From Bog-473 sp963726135 (lineage in GTDB: Bacteria; Actinomycetota; Acidimicrobiia; Acidimicrobiales; RAAP-2), in assembly GCA_963726135.1 (NCBI GenBank), contig CAVSBE010000008.1, positions 1,550,001-1,614,000 on the forward strand: DNA of 64,000 nucleotides, written 5' to 3'. Both the position numbers and the translations under genes were made by a program. Shown piece by piece: positions 17,560 to 25,956 of this stretch (position 1 is its first letter; the number at the start of each line of letters is the position of its first letter). The notes beneath the pieces were generated by a model. The model worked only from the letters and a program-made list of their open reading frames with translations. It ran no database searches and was not told the DNA's origin.

Positions 17560-17970
17560 GTGAACGGATCCCACGAGTCGTCGGGGCTCCCCGGCGAGAG
17601 CAACACTTTGGCCTTGGAATGTCGCTCTTGCGCCATAGCGCAGCGGGCTGCCGGCCACGACACGCGGAGTGTGACCCGCTACGTTACCGAGGACGTCGAC
17701 GAGGACGTCGTGGTGATCAGTGGGCCCGAGCTCGACGGTTTGCTGGTCGTTCCCCGCCAGCACATAGGCGGTCTCGAGGAACTGTCCGTCCCGGGTCGTG
17801 GGCACCTTCTCGCCGCCCTCCGACGTGCCGCACAATTGGTTCAGGAAAGGAACTCTGGGTCAGCGACCAGGATCGTCGTGACTACGGTTCCGCCGGTATC
17901 AGAGGGCCACGTCTGCTTTCGCGTCGCGCCCAGCGCTCCGGAGGATCCGGTCGGCTTCAGTTCGGCGTAA
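17560..17970 (+). CDS. HIT-like domain protein without the histidine triad
   Basis: Small protein of 136 residues. It opens with CRSCAIAQ, then VVISGPELDGLLVVPRQHIGGLEEL, the pattern of HIT nucleotide-binding proteins (C-x2-C, 'V...D..P...G..LVVP..H'). The HxHxHxx catalytic end is absent; the corresponding part reads SEGHVCFRVAPSAPEDP. GTG at 17560 has GGGGG eight bases upstream, so this start is preferred over the longer frame from 17443. It is divergent from the glycosylphosphotransferase gene, with about 300 bp between them. It may be a non-catalytic HIT relative; the family call is moderate. An intact HIT gene lies at 24758. Confidence 0.6.
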   Translation: MNGSHESSGLPGESNTLALECRSCAIAQRAAGHDTRSVTRYVTEDVDEDVVVISGPELDGLLVVPRQHIGGLEELSVPGRGHLLAALRRAAQLVQERNSGSATRIVVTTVPPVSEGHVCFRVAPSAPEDPVGFSSA

Positions 17971-18368
17971 TCCCCACGATGTCCATCAGGGAGAACCGGT
18001 TCTGGTCCTGGCGATCATCTGATGGCCGCTGAGAACCATGCGTGCTCAAGGGGCTGCTCGAGGTCCCCAGCCTCACGTGGTCGAGCACTCACCGTCCGAG
18101 AGGAAGGCACGCGAGCATCGGCGGTGTTGGCCGTGGACACCAGAGCCAGGACGAGAGGCACCGGCACGTCTCGTGACACGTCCTCGCACAACGCCCTCCC
18201 AAATTCGCCCCTAATGGCGCTCTTCCCCCATTCGACGATTGACTTCTGCGCGAGGGCCTCGCTATCTTCCCCGGCAAGTGGAATGAAGCGACGAACTATG
18301 GGCTGAGCTGGTCGCCGTGGCCCATAGCGAGCGAGGGCGAAACCGGCATTCCCGCAGGGTTCTGGCGA
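17971..18368. other. Gap of about 400 bp before the LuxR-type regulator
   Basis: Short open frames on both strands lack starts and family features. The beginning of the following LuxR-type frame (18369-18539) is also of doubtful coding status. Promoter elements could not be assigned. Confidence 0.45.
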
Positions 18369-19283
18369 GTGACCAGGCGGTCAGCGGGGCAAGAGCATGG
18401 TTTGGCACCAGCTTCATACAAGATCCGACGGCTCGTCGTCGCGGTCGGCGCGGCACCGCCGGAACTCGTCCACTATTTGTCACCAGCGGTCCGCAGCGGG
18501 CCTCTGCCGCTTCGCGGGCGCCAAAGGCGGTCGAAGCTCTTGAGTGTCGTGATCCAGCAACCGCCGGAGCCAGTGAGAATCCCTGCCCGGATCCTCGTCG
18601 TAGCCGGCAGCAATCTCTTGGCCGAAGCTCTGGCCAGTGCCCTCGAGAGATACGGATTTGCCTCGAGGCACATTCTGCCCCGGGAATCGGAGATCGGACG
18701 TGGGATCGAGTGGCGACCCAACCTCGTACTTATCGATGCCCTGTCCCTCGACCTCATTTCAGGAACTGAACTCACCGTCCAATTCTGCCAAGCTGGCTTA
18801 AGGGTTTGCGTCATCGACGCCCTAGGCGACGGTGACCGATTCAATGTCTGGACGGACGCCGGAGCCTCGACACTAATCGACAAAAGCGTGCGGTTCGACG
18901 AACTGTTCATAACGGTCAATCGCCTCCTCCGGACCACCCGGATGCGGAAGAGTGCACAAAAGTCACCAGCCTCACGGGCATGGACGCGCTCTGCAGAGGA
19001 GGGACGGCAGGATCCCCAACTGCAGCCTTTCGCCGTTCTGACTGAACGTGAACAGAGCGTTTTGGCCGAACTCATGGAAGGCCACTGCGCAGAGGAAATC
19101 GCGCGCGCGGCATTCGTATCGATCTCGACTGTTCGCTCACAGATCAAGGCCATACTCCAGAAGCTCGGTGTCAATTCCCAGTTGGCTGCCGTTGCTCTAG
19201 CCCGGCGTGCCGACTGGTCCTTGGATTGGGCTCCGAAGCACCCTCCCAAACCGTCGACCGGCCGGCCCAACCGCGCCTCCTGA
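18369..19283 (+). CDS. LuxR-family regulator with degenerate receiver domain
   Basis: Transcription regulator of NarL/LuxR build. A receiver-like domain spans about residues 72-190 (PARILVVAGSNLLAEALASA, PNLVLIDALSLDLISG, STLIDKSVRFDELF). The phosphoacceptor aspartate in LVLID and the lysine in LIDK are present, but the usual acidic pair after the first strand is replaced by AGS. The C-terminal helix-turn-helix is complete (LTEREQSVLAELMEGHCAEE, STVRSQIKAILQKLGV). No partner kinase is adjacent. The first 57 residues are probably not translated; TTG 18540 or GTG 18549 are likely starts. The target is unknown. Confidence 0.78.
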   Translation: MTRRSAGQEHGLAPASYKIRRLVVAVGAAPPELVHYLSPAVRSGPLPLRGRQRRSKLLSVVIQQPPEPVRIPARILVVAGSNLLAEALASALERYGFASRHILPRESEIGRGIEWRPNLVLIDALSLDLISGTELTVQFCQAGLRVCVIDALGDGDRFNVWTDAGASTLIDKSVRFDELFITVNRLLRTTRMRKSAQKSPASRAWTRSAEEGRQDPQLQPFAVLTEREQSVLAELMEGHCAEEIARAAFVSISTVRSQIKAILQKLGVNSQLAAVALARRADWSLDWAPKHPPKPSTGRPNRAS

Positions 19284-19326
19284 TTATCGCGGGAGAGACC
19301 CAACCTGCTCAGCGAGCTCCTGGTTG

Positions 19327-19452
19327 TCAATGACCTGACGCGGGGCACCCCACGTGGTCGCCGTGGTTGCGCTGGCGACGGTGGTAGATCAGCAGCCAGG
19401 CGTCGGCTTCAGCCTGGAGCTGGCGGATGGCCGGCCACCTCGAGGCCATCGA
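19327..19452 (-). mobile_element. Fragment resembling an integrase-core transposase C-terminus
   Basis: The minus strand reads RWPAIRQLQAEADAWLLIYH followed by RRQRNHGDHVG, like the C-terminal rve_3 part of IS481/IS3-type transposases (DAWL.YYN..R.H.GD). It stops at 19327 and has no start or upstream catalytic domain in frame. It abuts the IS256-like remnant, so two transposons decayed here, or the similarity is fortuitous. Confidence 0.4.
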
Positions 19453-19871
19453 TCATGAGAACGGCGACGTCGAGCTCGCCAGGCTCCGCGACAAGAGCTC
19501 CGACATGGCGCCTCGGCGGATCTGACGAAGCGCCGAGACACAGCCGACCTGGACAGAGGTCGGGCGCGTGGCTCGATGTGGGCTCGCACTGGTTCGACTT
19601 GTTGACGCCAATGGCCACGCCGACGGGCCCGCGCTCGACGACGAGGAAGTCGAGCACATCCGGTGAGCTAAAGACCTGACAGGTCTCGAGCTCGATCTCG
19701 GTGTTCTCCCTGCTGCGACTCCGGGGGAGCTCGTTGCGGCCCCGACGCCCGCCCAGCACGACCGAGCCGCCGTGGCCCGTGCCAGTTGCGACGACGCTCG
19801 GCTCCGATCCGCTCGACCTCGCCCTCCAGATGAAGAAGATTGCTGAGAAGCCGCACTACTAGCGGGGCCAC
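19400..19871 (-). pseudogene. Degraded IS256/Mutator-family transposase
   Basis: Pieces of one transposase appear in order on the minus strand but in shifting frames. LSNLLHLEGEVERIGAERRR is the N-terminal part, followed by GTGHGGSVVLGGRRGRNELP, TEIELETCQVFSSPDVLDFL and VVERGPVGVAIGVNKSN. SRSAVSRRFV comes next in another frame, and AELDVAVLMIDGLEVAGH-like sequence back in the earlier frame (seen as PGELDVAVLMIDGLEVAGH). This order matches Mutator-type transposases, where SKSAVSRRFV and LMxDG (first catalytic Asp) are landmarks. At least three frameshifts and the loss of the second half make it non-functional. Inverted repeats were not found. Confidence 0.65.
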
Positions 19872-20160
19872 ATGAGCACAGACGCCGCTCGCCCGCCCGG
19901 ATACGTAATCGAAATGATGTTCCTGAGCACATAATTGAGTTTGGGCCTATCCGATCGCTGTCAGCACCGGCGGACCGGGCAGACTCAGTACTCCAAGCCC
20001 CGCTCGACGTGATTCCTTGCTGCTGGGACAGTCCGCAACGTCATGGGCAAGAGTCGGTTAGCAGCTGTATTTTTCCGCTACCCGCCAATCTCTACACAAC
20101 AACCCATTCCATTCATCCGGCCGTTGAGGCCCATTTGGCAAATCGCGAGATCCCGAAACA
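19872..20160. other. Gap before the second LuxR-type regulator
   Basis: No gene is visible. The GC content drops around 20040-20170, an AT-richer stretch that probably carries the promoter of the following regulator, but no consensus hexamers were convincing. Confidence 0.4.
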
Positions 20161-20841
20161 GTGCTAAAAACCGACGAAACTCAGCTCGAAGTAACCCACT
20201 TGCCGGATGGGTTTTCAATGAACGGTTCGAAAATTTCCGTCATCGTCGTTGCCAATGACCTCCTCTTCCGCCTCGGGTTGGCTCGGCTGCTCAGCGAGGA
20301 CGATTGCATAGACGTCATCGCTGTCTCGGATGGTGAACCTGAGCTGCTCGGACTCTGTAAAGCCACCTCCGTAGACGTCGTCGTGATGGACATCCAACTC
20401 TCCAGGACCGACAGCATCGATCTGGTGCGGTCGATAGCCTCTGTGTGCTCAAACACCCGGACACTCATCCTGACATCGACTACGGATTGGCGAGTCCGCC
20501 CCGCGATGGTCGCGGGTGCTGCGGGCATTCTGCTGAAGGACACCTCCCCCCAAGCCATCAGAGCTGCTGTCGTCTCCGTGCATCTCGGTGACCAGGTTCT
20601 GTGCAACGAGGCGGCACGGTGGTTCCTCGGCGAAACACCCGACACCCGACTGACGCAACGTGAGTCAGACGTGCTCCGCATGGTCGCTCAAGGGGCCAGT
20701 AATGCGGAGATCGCGGGAGAGCTCCGGCTCGGCGAGAAAACCGTTCGCAACTATGTCAGTCGCCTTTATCACAAGCTTTCTCTAAGCAAGCGCGACCAAT
20801 TCACGACATACGCGGTTCACACGACAGAGAAGGTGGGCTGA
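20161..20841 (+). CDS. NarL/LuxR-family response regulator
   Basis: Response regulator with receiver and DNA-binding domains. In the receiver (SKISVIVVANDLLFRLGL, VDVVVMDIQLSRTDSIDLV, AAGILLKDTSPQAIRAA) the phosphoacceptor aspartate (VVVMD), the threonine (LTST) and lysine (LLKD) are present; the N-terminal acidic cluster is reduced to a single Asp (AND). The helix-turn-helix is LTQRESDVLRMVAQGASNAE then IAGELRLGEKTVRNYVSRLY. The start is GTG 20161 or ATG 20218; the latter begins right before the domain. No sensor kinase is nearby. It resembles the regulator at 18369 in build but not closely in sequence. Confidence 0.87.
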   Translation: MLKTDETQLEVTHLPDGFSMNGSKISVIVVANDLLFRLGLARLLSEDDCIDVIAVSDGEPELLGLCKATSVDVVVMDIQLSRTDSIDLVRSIASVCSNTRTLILTSTTDWRVRPAMVAGAAGILLKDTSPQAIRAAVVSVHLGDQVLCNEAARWFLGETPDTRLTQRESDVLRMVAQGASNAEIAGELRLGEKTVRNYVSRLYHKLSLSKRDQFTTYAVHTTEKVG

Positions 20842-20966
20842 CGGGACTGAGTTAGCGCCGGCCCAGGATATGTCGATGGTCGAAGCCCGTGCACGAGCAG
20901 CCTCTCACGTGCATCCGTGGCTTCAGGTGGGTCGGGCTTTTGGGTGACTCGGGCTTGTCTGGTGTC

Positions 20967-21113
20967 TTATGCCGCATCTACGGCGCTATAGGTGGTCTCA
21001 TATTTGACTGGCGTGAGTCTCCCAAATCCACGCTGACGTCGGTGACGGTCGTAAGTCCGCTCGATCCAGATGACGATGGCAAGACGGAGCTCCTCGTCGC
21101 AGCCGTCCCCGCC
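20967..21113 (-). mobile_element. 3' end of an IS3-family transposase (remnant)
   Basis: In one minus-strand frame ending at TAA 20967 the sequence reads CDEELRLAIVIWIERTYDRH, RRQRGFGRLTPVKYETTYSA and VDAA. This is the C-terminal end of IS3-type OrfB transposases (EELRLAIVxWIExTYHRRRRQR, LTPVEFE). It begins abruptly near 21113, at the point where the adjacent methyltransferase loses its family pattern, so an IS insertion followed by loss of most of the element is the likely history. Confidence 0.7.
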
Positions 21114-21511
21114 AGCTCTTTCAGCCTGAGCGCGGGCTCTGACGACATGACCATGTTGTTTACGGCCAGAACCTTGTCGAAGCGATGCTCGAACGTGGGT
21201 GGGTCGTCGATCGAGGCAATGATGAGGGACACGCGACCAGCACGGATCGCCGACGCGTTACGCCTCGCAGCCTGGGCGCGCATTACGGCAGACCGATCGA
21301 TGCCAACGACTTGGCCACGAGTCGCCCGCCGTGCGATCTCGCGGATAGCGATGCCCGGCCCGAACCCGATTTCGAGTATGCGATCTGAGGGTTGCACGTC
21401 CATCAGTGATACCGCCCAGGCGTTGCGCTTTCGGTTCGACGGTCGGAGCGCCATCTCCCATCCCACGAGGCGTCCAGGAAGTCCGCGGGGATTCATGAAC
21501 TGACTGACCAT
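20978..21511 (-). pseudogene. SAM-dependent methyltransferase truncated by an IS remnant
   Basis: The N-terminal two thirds are a good class I methyltransferase: MNPRGLPGRLVGWEMA, AVSLMDVQPSDRILEIGFGP (motif I), VVGIDRSAVM and FDKVLAVNNM. After KELAGTA (about 21114) the expected 'LRPGGRI' strand is missing. The frame instead runs through DNA that, in another frame, encodes an IS3 transposase end. The last 45 residues are therefore not native. The start is ATG 21511 or 21496. Probably non-functional. Confidence 0.7.
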
Positions 21512-21514
21512 TCA

Positions 21515-21558
21515 GGCATGCCCCACTTGGACATAGCGGCGTCAAGTGGGGCAGTGCC
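21515..21558. repeat. Long hairpin related to the dispersed palindrome family
   Basis: Arms GGCATGCCCCACTTGGAC (21515-21532) and GTCAAGTGGGGCAGTGCC (21541-21558) pair over about 16 bases with bulges. It shares the TGCCCCA / TGGGGCA ends with the repeats at 25-40 kb but lacks their TTCGCCGGGA core. It lies just upstream of the broken methyltransferase. Confidence 0.6.
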
Positions 21559-21801
21559 ACCCGAGCAATGTTGGCGGTCAAGACCCGTTTACGTTCCCCA
21601 CTCCCTCACGCTCAGGCCAGCACTAAGGAGCACTGCGCACAGTTCCATGGCCATGGCCACACCCGAGTCCCGCTGCAGGGTGCTCACTGGTGTGGACTGT
21701 TCGGAGACGATCGATGCTGACCCTGGAGTTGCGCTGGGTCGTCTCCAATCGGTTACTTCCGAGCATCTCCGCACCACATCGGTGCCGCGTTCGAATTCGC
21801 C

Positions 21802-22791
21802 GTGGATCGCCAAATGGATCGATTATTCCAGGGCTATTGTGCGATTGTGCCGCACAATCGAAGGTTCCGATTCGCTGTAATAGCCACGAAGGCGGAATCC
21901 GCTTCCCATTTCCGCAACGATGCGCGGAAATGGGAAGACCTCGGGTACTCGGCACTCTTCGTTTCCGATCACTTGATGGGCTTTCCGCTCGCGCCCATCT
22001 CAGCCATGGCGATGATTGCGGAAGCAACGGACCGCCTTCGCTTCGGGTCCCTCGTACTGGCGACCGACTTTCGGCATCCAGCCTTGCTTGGGCGTGAGGC
22101 AGCAACTCTGGATCTTCTGTCCGAAGGACGTCTGGAGCTCGGGATGGGTGCCGGGTGGATGACGGCCGACTACGAGAAGTCCGGAATCCCATTGGATCCG
22201 GCCAGCGTTCGGATTGATCGCCTGACCGAGTCCCTAGCGGTAATTCGCGGCCTGTTTGCCGATGGGCCGGTGACCTTCATCGGTCGCCACTATCAGATAA
22301 GAGATCTCGAGGGCACTCCCAAGCCTGTCCAAAAGCCGGGACCACCGATCATCGTCGGTGGTGGGGCGCGGCGAATACTCTCCCTGGCGGGTCGCGAAGC
22401 CGACATCGTGGGCATCAACGCGAACCTGGCGCTGGGCGACGCGAGCCATCCCCACGTTTCTCGCACGCTCGGCCCCGAAGCCACGGACCAGAAGCTCGCG
22501 TGGGTCCGAGAGGCAGCGGGTCCACGCTTCGACGATTTGGAGATTCAACAGTGCGTCAGCCACGTCACTATCACCGACGATCCAATTGGGACGGCTCAGG
22601 CATTGGCACCGCTGGTCCATTTGGCGCCTGACGTTGTCCTGCAGACGCCGGTGGCGCTCATCGGCTCCATCGATCGGATCGTTGAGGATCTGATCGCCCG
22701 TCGTGAGCGATGGCAGATGAGCTACGTCGTCGTTGCGGACATCGTCGCCGAAGAGTTCGCAGAAGTGGTGACACGGCTGACAGGTGCATAA
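21802..22791 (+). CDS. LLM-class F420-dependent oxidoreductase
   Basis: Luciferase-like monooxygenase-fold enzyme expected to use coenzyme F420, with a TIM barrel of about 315 residues. Seen: RFRFAVIATKAESASHFRND, WEDLGYSALFVSDHLMGFPL, LRFGSLVLATDFRHPALLGR, LDLLSEGRLELGMGAGWM and PPIIVGGGARRILSLAGREA, the barrel strands and cofactor loops of the TIGR03621-like actinobacterial group. The start is GTG 21802 or GTG 21847; the first fifteen residues before HNRRFRF are probably not native. The substrate is unknown. The GT4 gene follows three bases after the stop, so the two are likely co-transcribed. Confidence 0.88.
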   Translation: MDRQMDRLFQGYCAIVPHNRRFRFAVIATKAESASHFRNDARKWEDLGYSALFVSDHLMGFPLAPISAMAMIAEATDRLRFGSLVLATDFRHPALLGREAATLDLLSEGRLELGMGAGWMTADYEKSGIPLDPASVRIDRLTESLAVIRGLFADGPVTFIGRHYQIRDLEGTPKPVQKPGPPIIVGGGARRILSLAGREADIVGINANLALGDASHPHVSRTLGPEATDQKLAWVREAAGPRFDDLEIQQCVSHVTITDDPIGTAQALAPLVHLAPDVVLQTPVALIGSIDRIVEDLIARRERWQMSYVVVADIVAEEFAEVVTRLTGA

Positions 22792-22794
22792 CAG

Positions 22795-24228
22795 ATGTCC
22801 GCCCCCCTCACACACCGACATGGCGGCCTGGTTAGGGGACCCTCGCGGATCCTCCTGGTCGTTCATGCGCTGCCCCCGTTTGAACGGTCAGGATCTCCGC
22901 TGCTGGCCCATGAGCTCGCCTGCGCATTGGCAGCCCTCGGCACAGAGGTTGGTGTGCTCTATCCCCAACCATCGGAGGTCCCTTACCAACCCGACGCACC
23001 GCAGGTGAGAACAGGAGAGCCATTCACTCGATTCCAGAATCATTCGACTCGTGATGTCTGGTTTCAGTGGGCGACATTCGATTCATTGCGGCAAGACGAG
23101 GAGCGGCAACAAGAACTTGCTCGCGTGACCGAAGTACTTCAGGAATTCCGACCGGAGGCCGTCATCGTCATCGACCCGGTCAACCAACCCACCCAATTGG
23201 TTGACGTGGTGCACAGGCTTGGAATACCGATTCTCCGTTACGTCCTCCTTGCTGAGGACCTGTGCGGCATGGTCGATCCAGTGCATGGGCTTCCGGTGGT
23301 GTCCGTATGTGGAACCCCGTTCACGCCCGAACAGTGTGCCCAATGCTGCCTGCGCAGCGGCCTTCTCGGTTCTCCTCAGCCGGCAGCGTCGCCGCCGTCC
23401 AGTGCTCCGGCCTCGGCCGAGGAGATCGAGGTTGCGCTCCTACACAAACGTGTGATTCAACGTCGCTACTACGAGCATGTCTACGGACGAGTGCTCTTCC
23501 CCTTTGAGAGCTGGCGTCAGTGTTTCTGCGCAACAATGCCGGTGCCAGATGAAAAGATTCGCATCGTTGAACCGGGCATGCCTAGCGCACCCACGACGAA
23601 TGCGTCTCGGGCACAACGGCGTCATGACCGATCGGTTCTTTGCGTCTTGGACCGAACCGACCTTCGAAAGGGTGCTGGTCTTCTCCAAGCCGCCTTTCTC
23701 AGCCCTGCCCTGAAGGACCGTTCGGACTACGTCTTGGAAATCTGGGGCAACGATCCGGTACAGATCTCAGAGTTGTTGCGGCAAAACCGCAATGTCCACT
23801 ACCGAGGGCCTTACCAGATGGAGACAGTGTCCGATGTGCTGAGTGAATCAGACTGTGGGATCGTCACGACCTACTTCGAGACGTTCCACCGAGTGACCCG
23901 ACACTTCTTGCTCGCCGGACTGCCGGTTATTGCCAGCCGTGCCTTCGGCATTCCCGAAATTGTTCGACATGAATACAATGGTTTGTTGTTCGACGTCGGA
24001 GATCTCGATTCGTTTACGCAGTCGGTTGTCCGATTCCTGGACGATGCGAACCTTCGCCAGCAACTCCGGGGCGGGGCATGTGACACTCCGGTTCGAAGCT
24101 GGAGCGAAGCCGCGATCCAGATCTGCGACGTGGTGACAGAGTTACTCAATGAGAACAGTAGGCCCAGAGGTCTGCGGCGACTGTTCTCGTTGCTGCCGCG
24201 ACGGAGAGAGCCCGGACACTGGATCTGA
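22795..24228 (+). CDS. Glycosyltransferase family 4
   Basis: GT-B glycosyltransferase of 477 residues. The N-terminal domain opens with RILLVVHALPPFERSGSPLL, the usual acceptor-side strand and glycine loop. A cysteine-rich insert follows (LCGMVDPV, CGTPFTPEQCAQCCL), typical of the 'CxxC' subset of GT4 enzymes. The donor domain includes SVLCVLDRTDLRKGAGLL and GLPVIASRAFGIPEIVRHEY with the C-terminal helix bundle. It starts at ATG 22795, three bases after the LLM gene. The gene's stop is followed at once by an IS110 remnant. It is detached from the main glycan blocks. Confidence 0.83.
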   Translation: MSAPLTHRHGGLVRGPSRILLVVHALPPFERSGSPLLAHELACALAALGTEVGVLYPQPSEVPYQPDAPQVRTGEPFTRFQNHSTRDVWFQWATFDSLRQDEERQQELARVTEVLQEFRPEAVIVIDPVNQPTQLVDVVHRLGIPILRYVLLAEDLCGMVDPVHGLPVVSVCGTPFTPEQCAQCCLRSGLLGSPQPAASPPSSAPASAEEIEVALLHKRVIQRRYYEHVYGRVLFPFESWRQCFCATMPVPDEKIRIVEPGMPSAPTTNASRAQRRHDRSVLCVLDRTDLRKGAGLLQAAFLSPALKDRSDYVLEIWGNDPVQISELLRQNRNVHYRGPYQMETVSDVLSESDCGIVTTYFETFHRVTRHFLLAGLPVIASRAFGIPEIVRHEYNGLLFDVGDLDSFTQSVVRFLDDANLRQQLRGGACDTPVRSWSEAAIQICDVVTELLNENSRPRGLRRLFSLLPRRREPGHWI

Positions 24229-24433
24229 TCGAAGGTCGCTGTCATCCACTCGATCTTGGTCATCCGCTGGCACTTGCTCTCGACTGGCGCTGTCTACGAG
24301 GACCTCGGAGCGGAATACTTCGAGCGCCACCCCGACCGGGCCCGTGAAGTCAGGCGGCTTCAGCGGGGATCGAGGCCCTCGGTCTGGAGGGCGCCATTAC
24401 CAGCAAGGTCACACATCAGCGCCCCTCCAGCTC
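24229..24433 (+). mobile_element. IS110-family transposase C-terminus (remnant, frameshifted)
   Basis: Directly after the GT4 stop the plus strand reads SKVAVIHSILVIRWHLLSTG then AVYEDLGAEYFERHPDRA, the C-terminus of the IS110 subgroup with '(A)HSILVIxWHLL...YxDLGxDYF'. The end GIEALGLEGAITSKVT lies in a different frame, so at least one frameshift has occurred. The catalytic N-terminal DEDD part is gone. It is not a copy of the intact IS110 at 30476-31987, whose C-terminus is different. Confidence 0.68.
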
Positions 24434-24757
24434 CTGCCCCAACGCCATGAGGTCTCCGACGACGGGGAAAAGCGGCCATCCAACCGGTCCTACGGCAGAT
24501 CTGGCACCCCCAAACCAGGACGATCGCCGCAAAGACCCAGCACCCTCGTGAGCCAAGCCCACCTCCCTCAAAGGTTCCGGACATGGCATACCGGGCTCCG
24601 GCGGGCCGCTCGCCGGAGGCGCCTGAGGTTGGTCTCAGCGTGTGCCCCATAAATTCACGACCATCGGCGTCCCAGGGTCGCCCTACCGCCGGACCAGGGC
24701 ACGGCCTTGGCACGTTGTCGGGTAGGCCGTACTTGACCCGTGTGTCATCGTTTCAAT
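24434..24757. other. Gap upstream of the HIT gene
   Basis: Noncoding or decayed sequence after the IS110 remnant. Open frames on both strands have no family features. The HIT gene promoter should lie in the last 100 bp; TTGACC near 24733 might be a -35 element but no matching -10 is clear. Confidence 0.4.
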
Positions 24758-25171
24758 ATGGACTGCGTCTTTTGTGAGATCGTCGCAGGAAGGGCGCCCG
24801 CCGCAGTCGTGCACCGGTCTGACCGAGCGATCGCCTTCATGCCGAATGACGGACTCTTAGCACCAGGACATTGCCTGGTCGCTCCCCTCGCACACTCCAC
24901 TGATCTCTTTGACGTTCGTGATGAGGCCCTGAACGCCACGATGCTCCTTGTCAAGCGGCTCTCTGAAGCTATGAGGGCGACTCTTGGGGCAGGTGGGGTG
25001 AACGTATTGAATGCCAGCGGCCCGCACTCCGAACAGTCGGTGTTCCACCTGCATTTTCACGTCGTTCCAAGGTGGGCGGGTGATGGCTTCACGACCTGGC
25101 CGACCGAGCGCTCAAACGTGGAACCAATCGACGATGTTGAGCACCAGCTTTCAAATTGGCTGGAGGAGTAG
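24758..25171 (+). CDS. HIT family protein (Hint-type nucleotide hydrolase/transferase)
   Basis: Small nucleotide-binding enzyme, 137 residues. MDCVFCEIVAGRAPAAVVHR has the N-terminal CxxC zinc/nucleotide segment, LLAPGHCLVAPLAHSTDLF the central strand, and HSEQSVFHLHFHVVPRW the histidine triad HxHxHxx with all three histidines. The family hydrolyses nucleotide phosphoramidates or dinucleoside polyphosphates. ATG 24758 is chosen because the protein then begins at the usual MDCVFC. Its TAG stop overlaps the first base of dispersed repeat copy A, the first gene of the repeat-bounded mosaic. Confidence 0.93.
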   Translation: MDCVFCEIVAGRAPAAVVHRSDRAIAFMPNDGLLAPGHCLVAPLAHSTDLFDVRDEALNATMLLVKRLSEAMRATLGAGGVNVLNASGPHSEQSVFHLHFHVVPRWAGDGFTTWPTERSNVEPIDDVEHQLSNWLEE

Positions 25172-25221
25172 CCGACTGCCCCCGTTCGCCGGGACAGTGG
25201 GGCAGTTCGGCACGACTGGCG
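25171..25221 (+). repeat. Dispersed palindrome, copy A
   Basis: Best copy. GCCGACTGCCCC (25171-25182) pairs with GGGGCAGTTCGGC (25199-25211) with one extra unpaired base, around a loop containing GTTCGCCGGGACAGT; ACGACTGG follows. It directly abuts the HIT gene stop. Confidence 0.9.
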
Positions 25222-25229
25222 CAACCGGC

Positions 25230-25919
25230 CTACCCCGAGGTCGTTCCGGTGTAGCTCGGTTGATTGCGGACCAGGAAGTCCCCCAAGATGGCGGGGCACA
25301 ATGAAGCGCTCTTCTTCGGCAGTGTGCAACTGAGGAGCGACACGTCCACGCTGGCAACGCCGCCGAAAGAGAGTTGGGGATAGACCGCCGCCCCTGCCGA
25401 TGTCAATGCGCCGCCCGAACCAGCACCGCTACCGCCTACACCCGGAGGGTCGGTGAACTTCACGATGTCTGCAGTCACGTTTGAGGTCTGTTCTCCCGCC
25501 GAAGCCGCACAGGGCAGCGGCTTGACCTCGCTCGCCGCCGCCGAGTTGGGGAAGAGCGCGCAGACTGTTTGGGCTCCTGGGCCGTGGCCGGTCTACTCAT
25601 GGACGATTTGGATTACAGCGGCGCCTTTGGGCCCGAACGTGGAGGTGTAGTAGGGCTTACCTGGCGGGTAGACGTCAAGCACCTCACCTCCGTCAGTGGC
25701 CACCAGAGCACTGAGGCCCATCCGGCGGGACCCAAGACGGTCATGTACCCGTTCGAATAGAAGCTGAGGCCCCGCACCGAAGTCGTCGCCGGCAGCAGAC
25801 GGGCAACGAAGGTACCGCTCGGGGTTCCCGCCCCAAACGTCGTCGCACACGAGATCACCGGCAGGACGGCGACCGCCGAAAACAGGGTCCTCCTTCGCGG
25901 GGTGTCGCCTACTCGTCAT
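25230..25919 (-). pseudogene. Secreted or lipoprotein-like hypothetical protein, interrupted
   Basis: A protein of about 220 residues can be rebuilt on the minus strand. MTSRRHPAK (ATG 25919) is followed in another frame by RRTLFSAVAVLPVISCATTF, a signal peptide with a possible lipobox cysteine, and then by SFYSNGYMTVLGPAGW. The original frame resumes with LSALVATDGGEVLDVYPPGK and GPKGAAVIQIVHE, hits TAG at 25593, and continues in frame with TGHGPGAQTVCALFPNSAAA, VKFTDPPGVGGSGAGSGG and KKSASLCPAILGDFLVRN. Two compensating frameshifts and one amber stop (where a tyrosine would be expected) break it. The family is a hypothetical exported actinobacterial protein; no function is known. Confidence 0.65.
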
Positions 25920-25956
25920 GCGAGGGGTGGGCACGTCGCGGCCCTTGCACAGCCAT

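Noticed and set aside
19400..19700. Plus-strand similarity to a Gfo/Idh/MocA oxidoreductase (DVGSHWFDLL)
   Set aside because: Only ten residues fit; the minus strand gives an ordered series of IS256 transposase motifs across 450 bp, a better explanation.
24360..24713. Minus-strand ORF of 117 codons
   Set aside because: Composition is like a shadow frame, there is no ribosome site, and it overlaps the IS110 remnant on the other strand.
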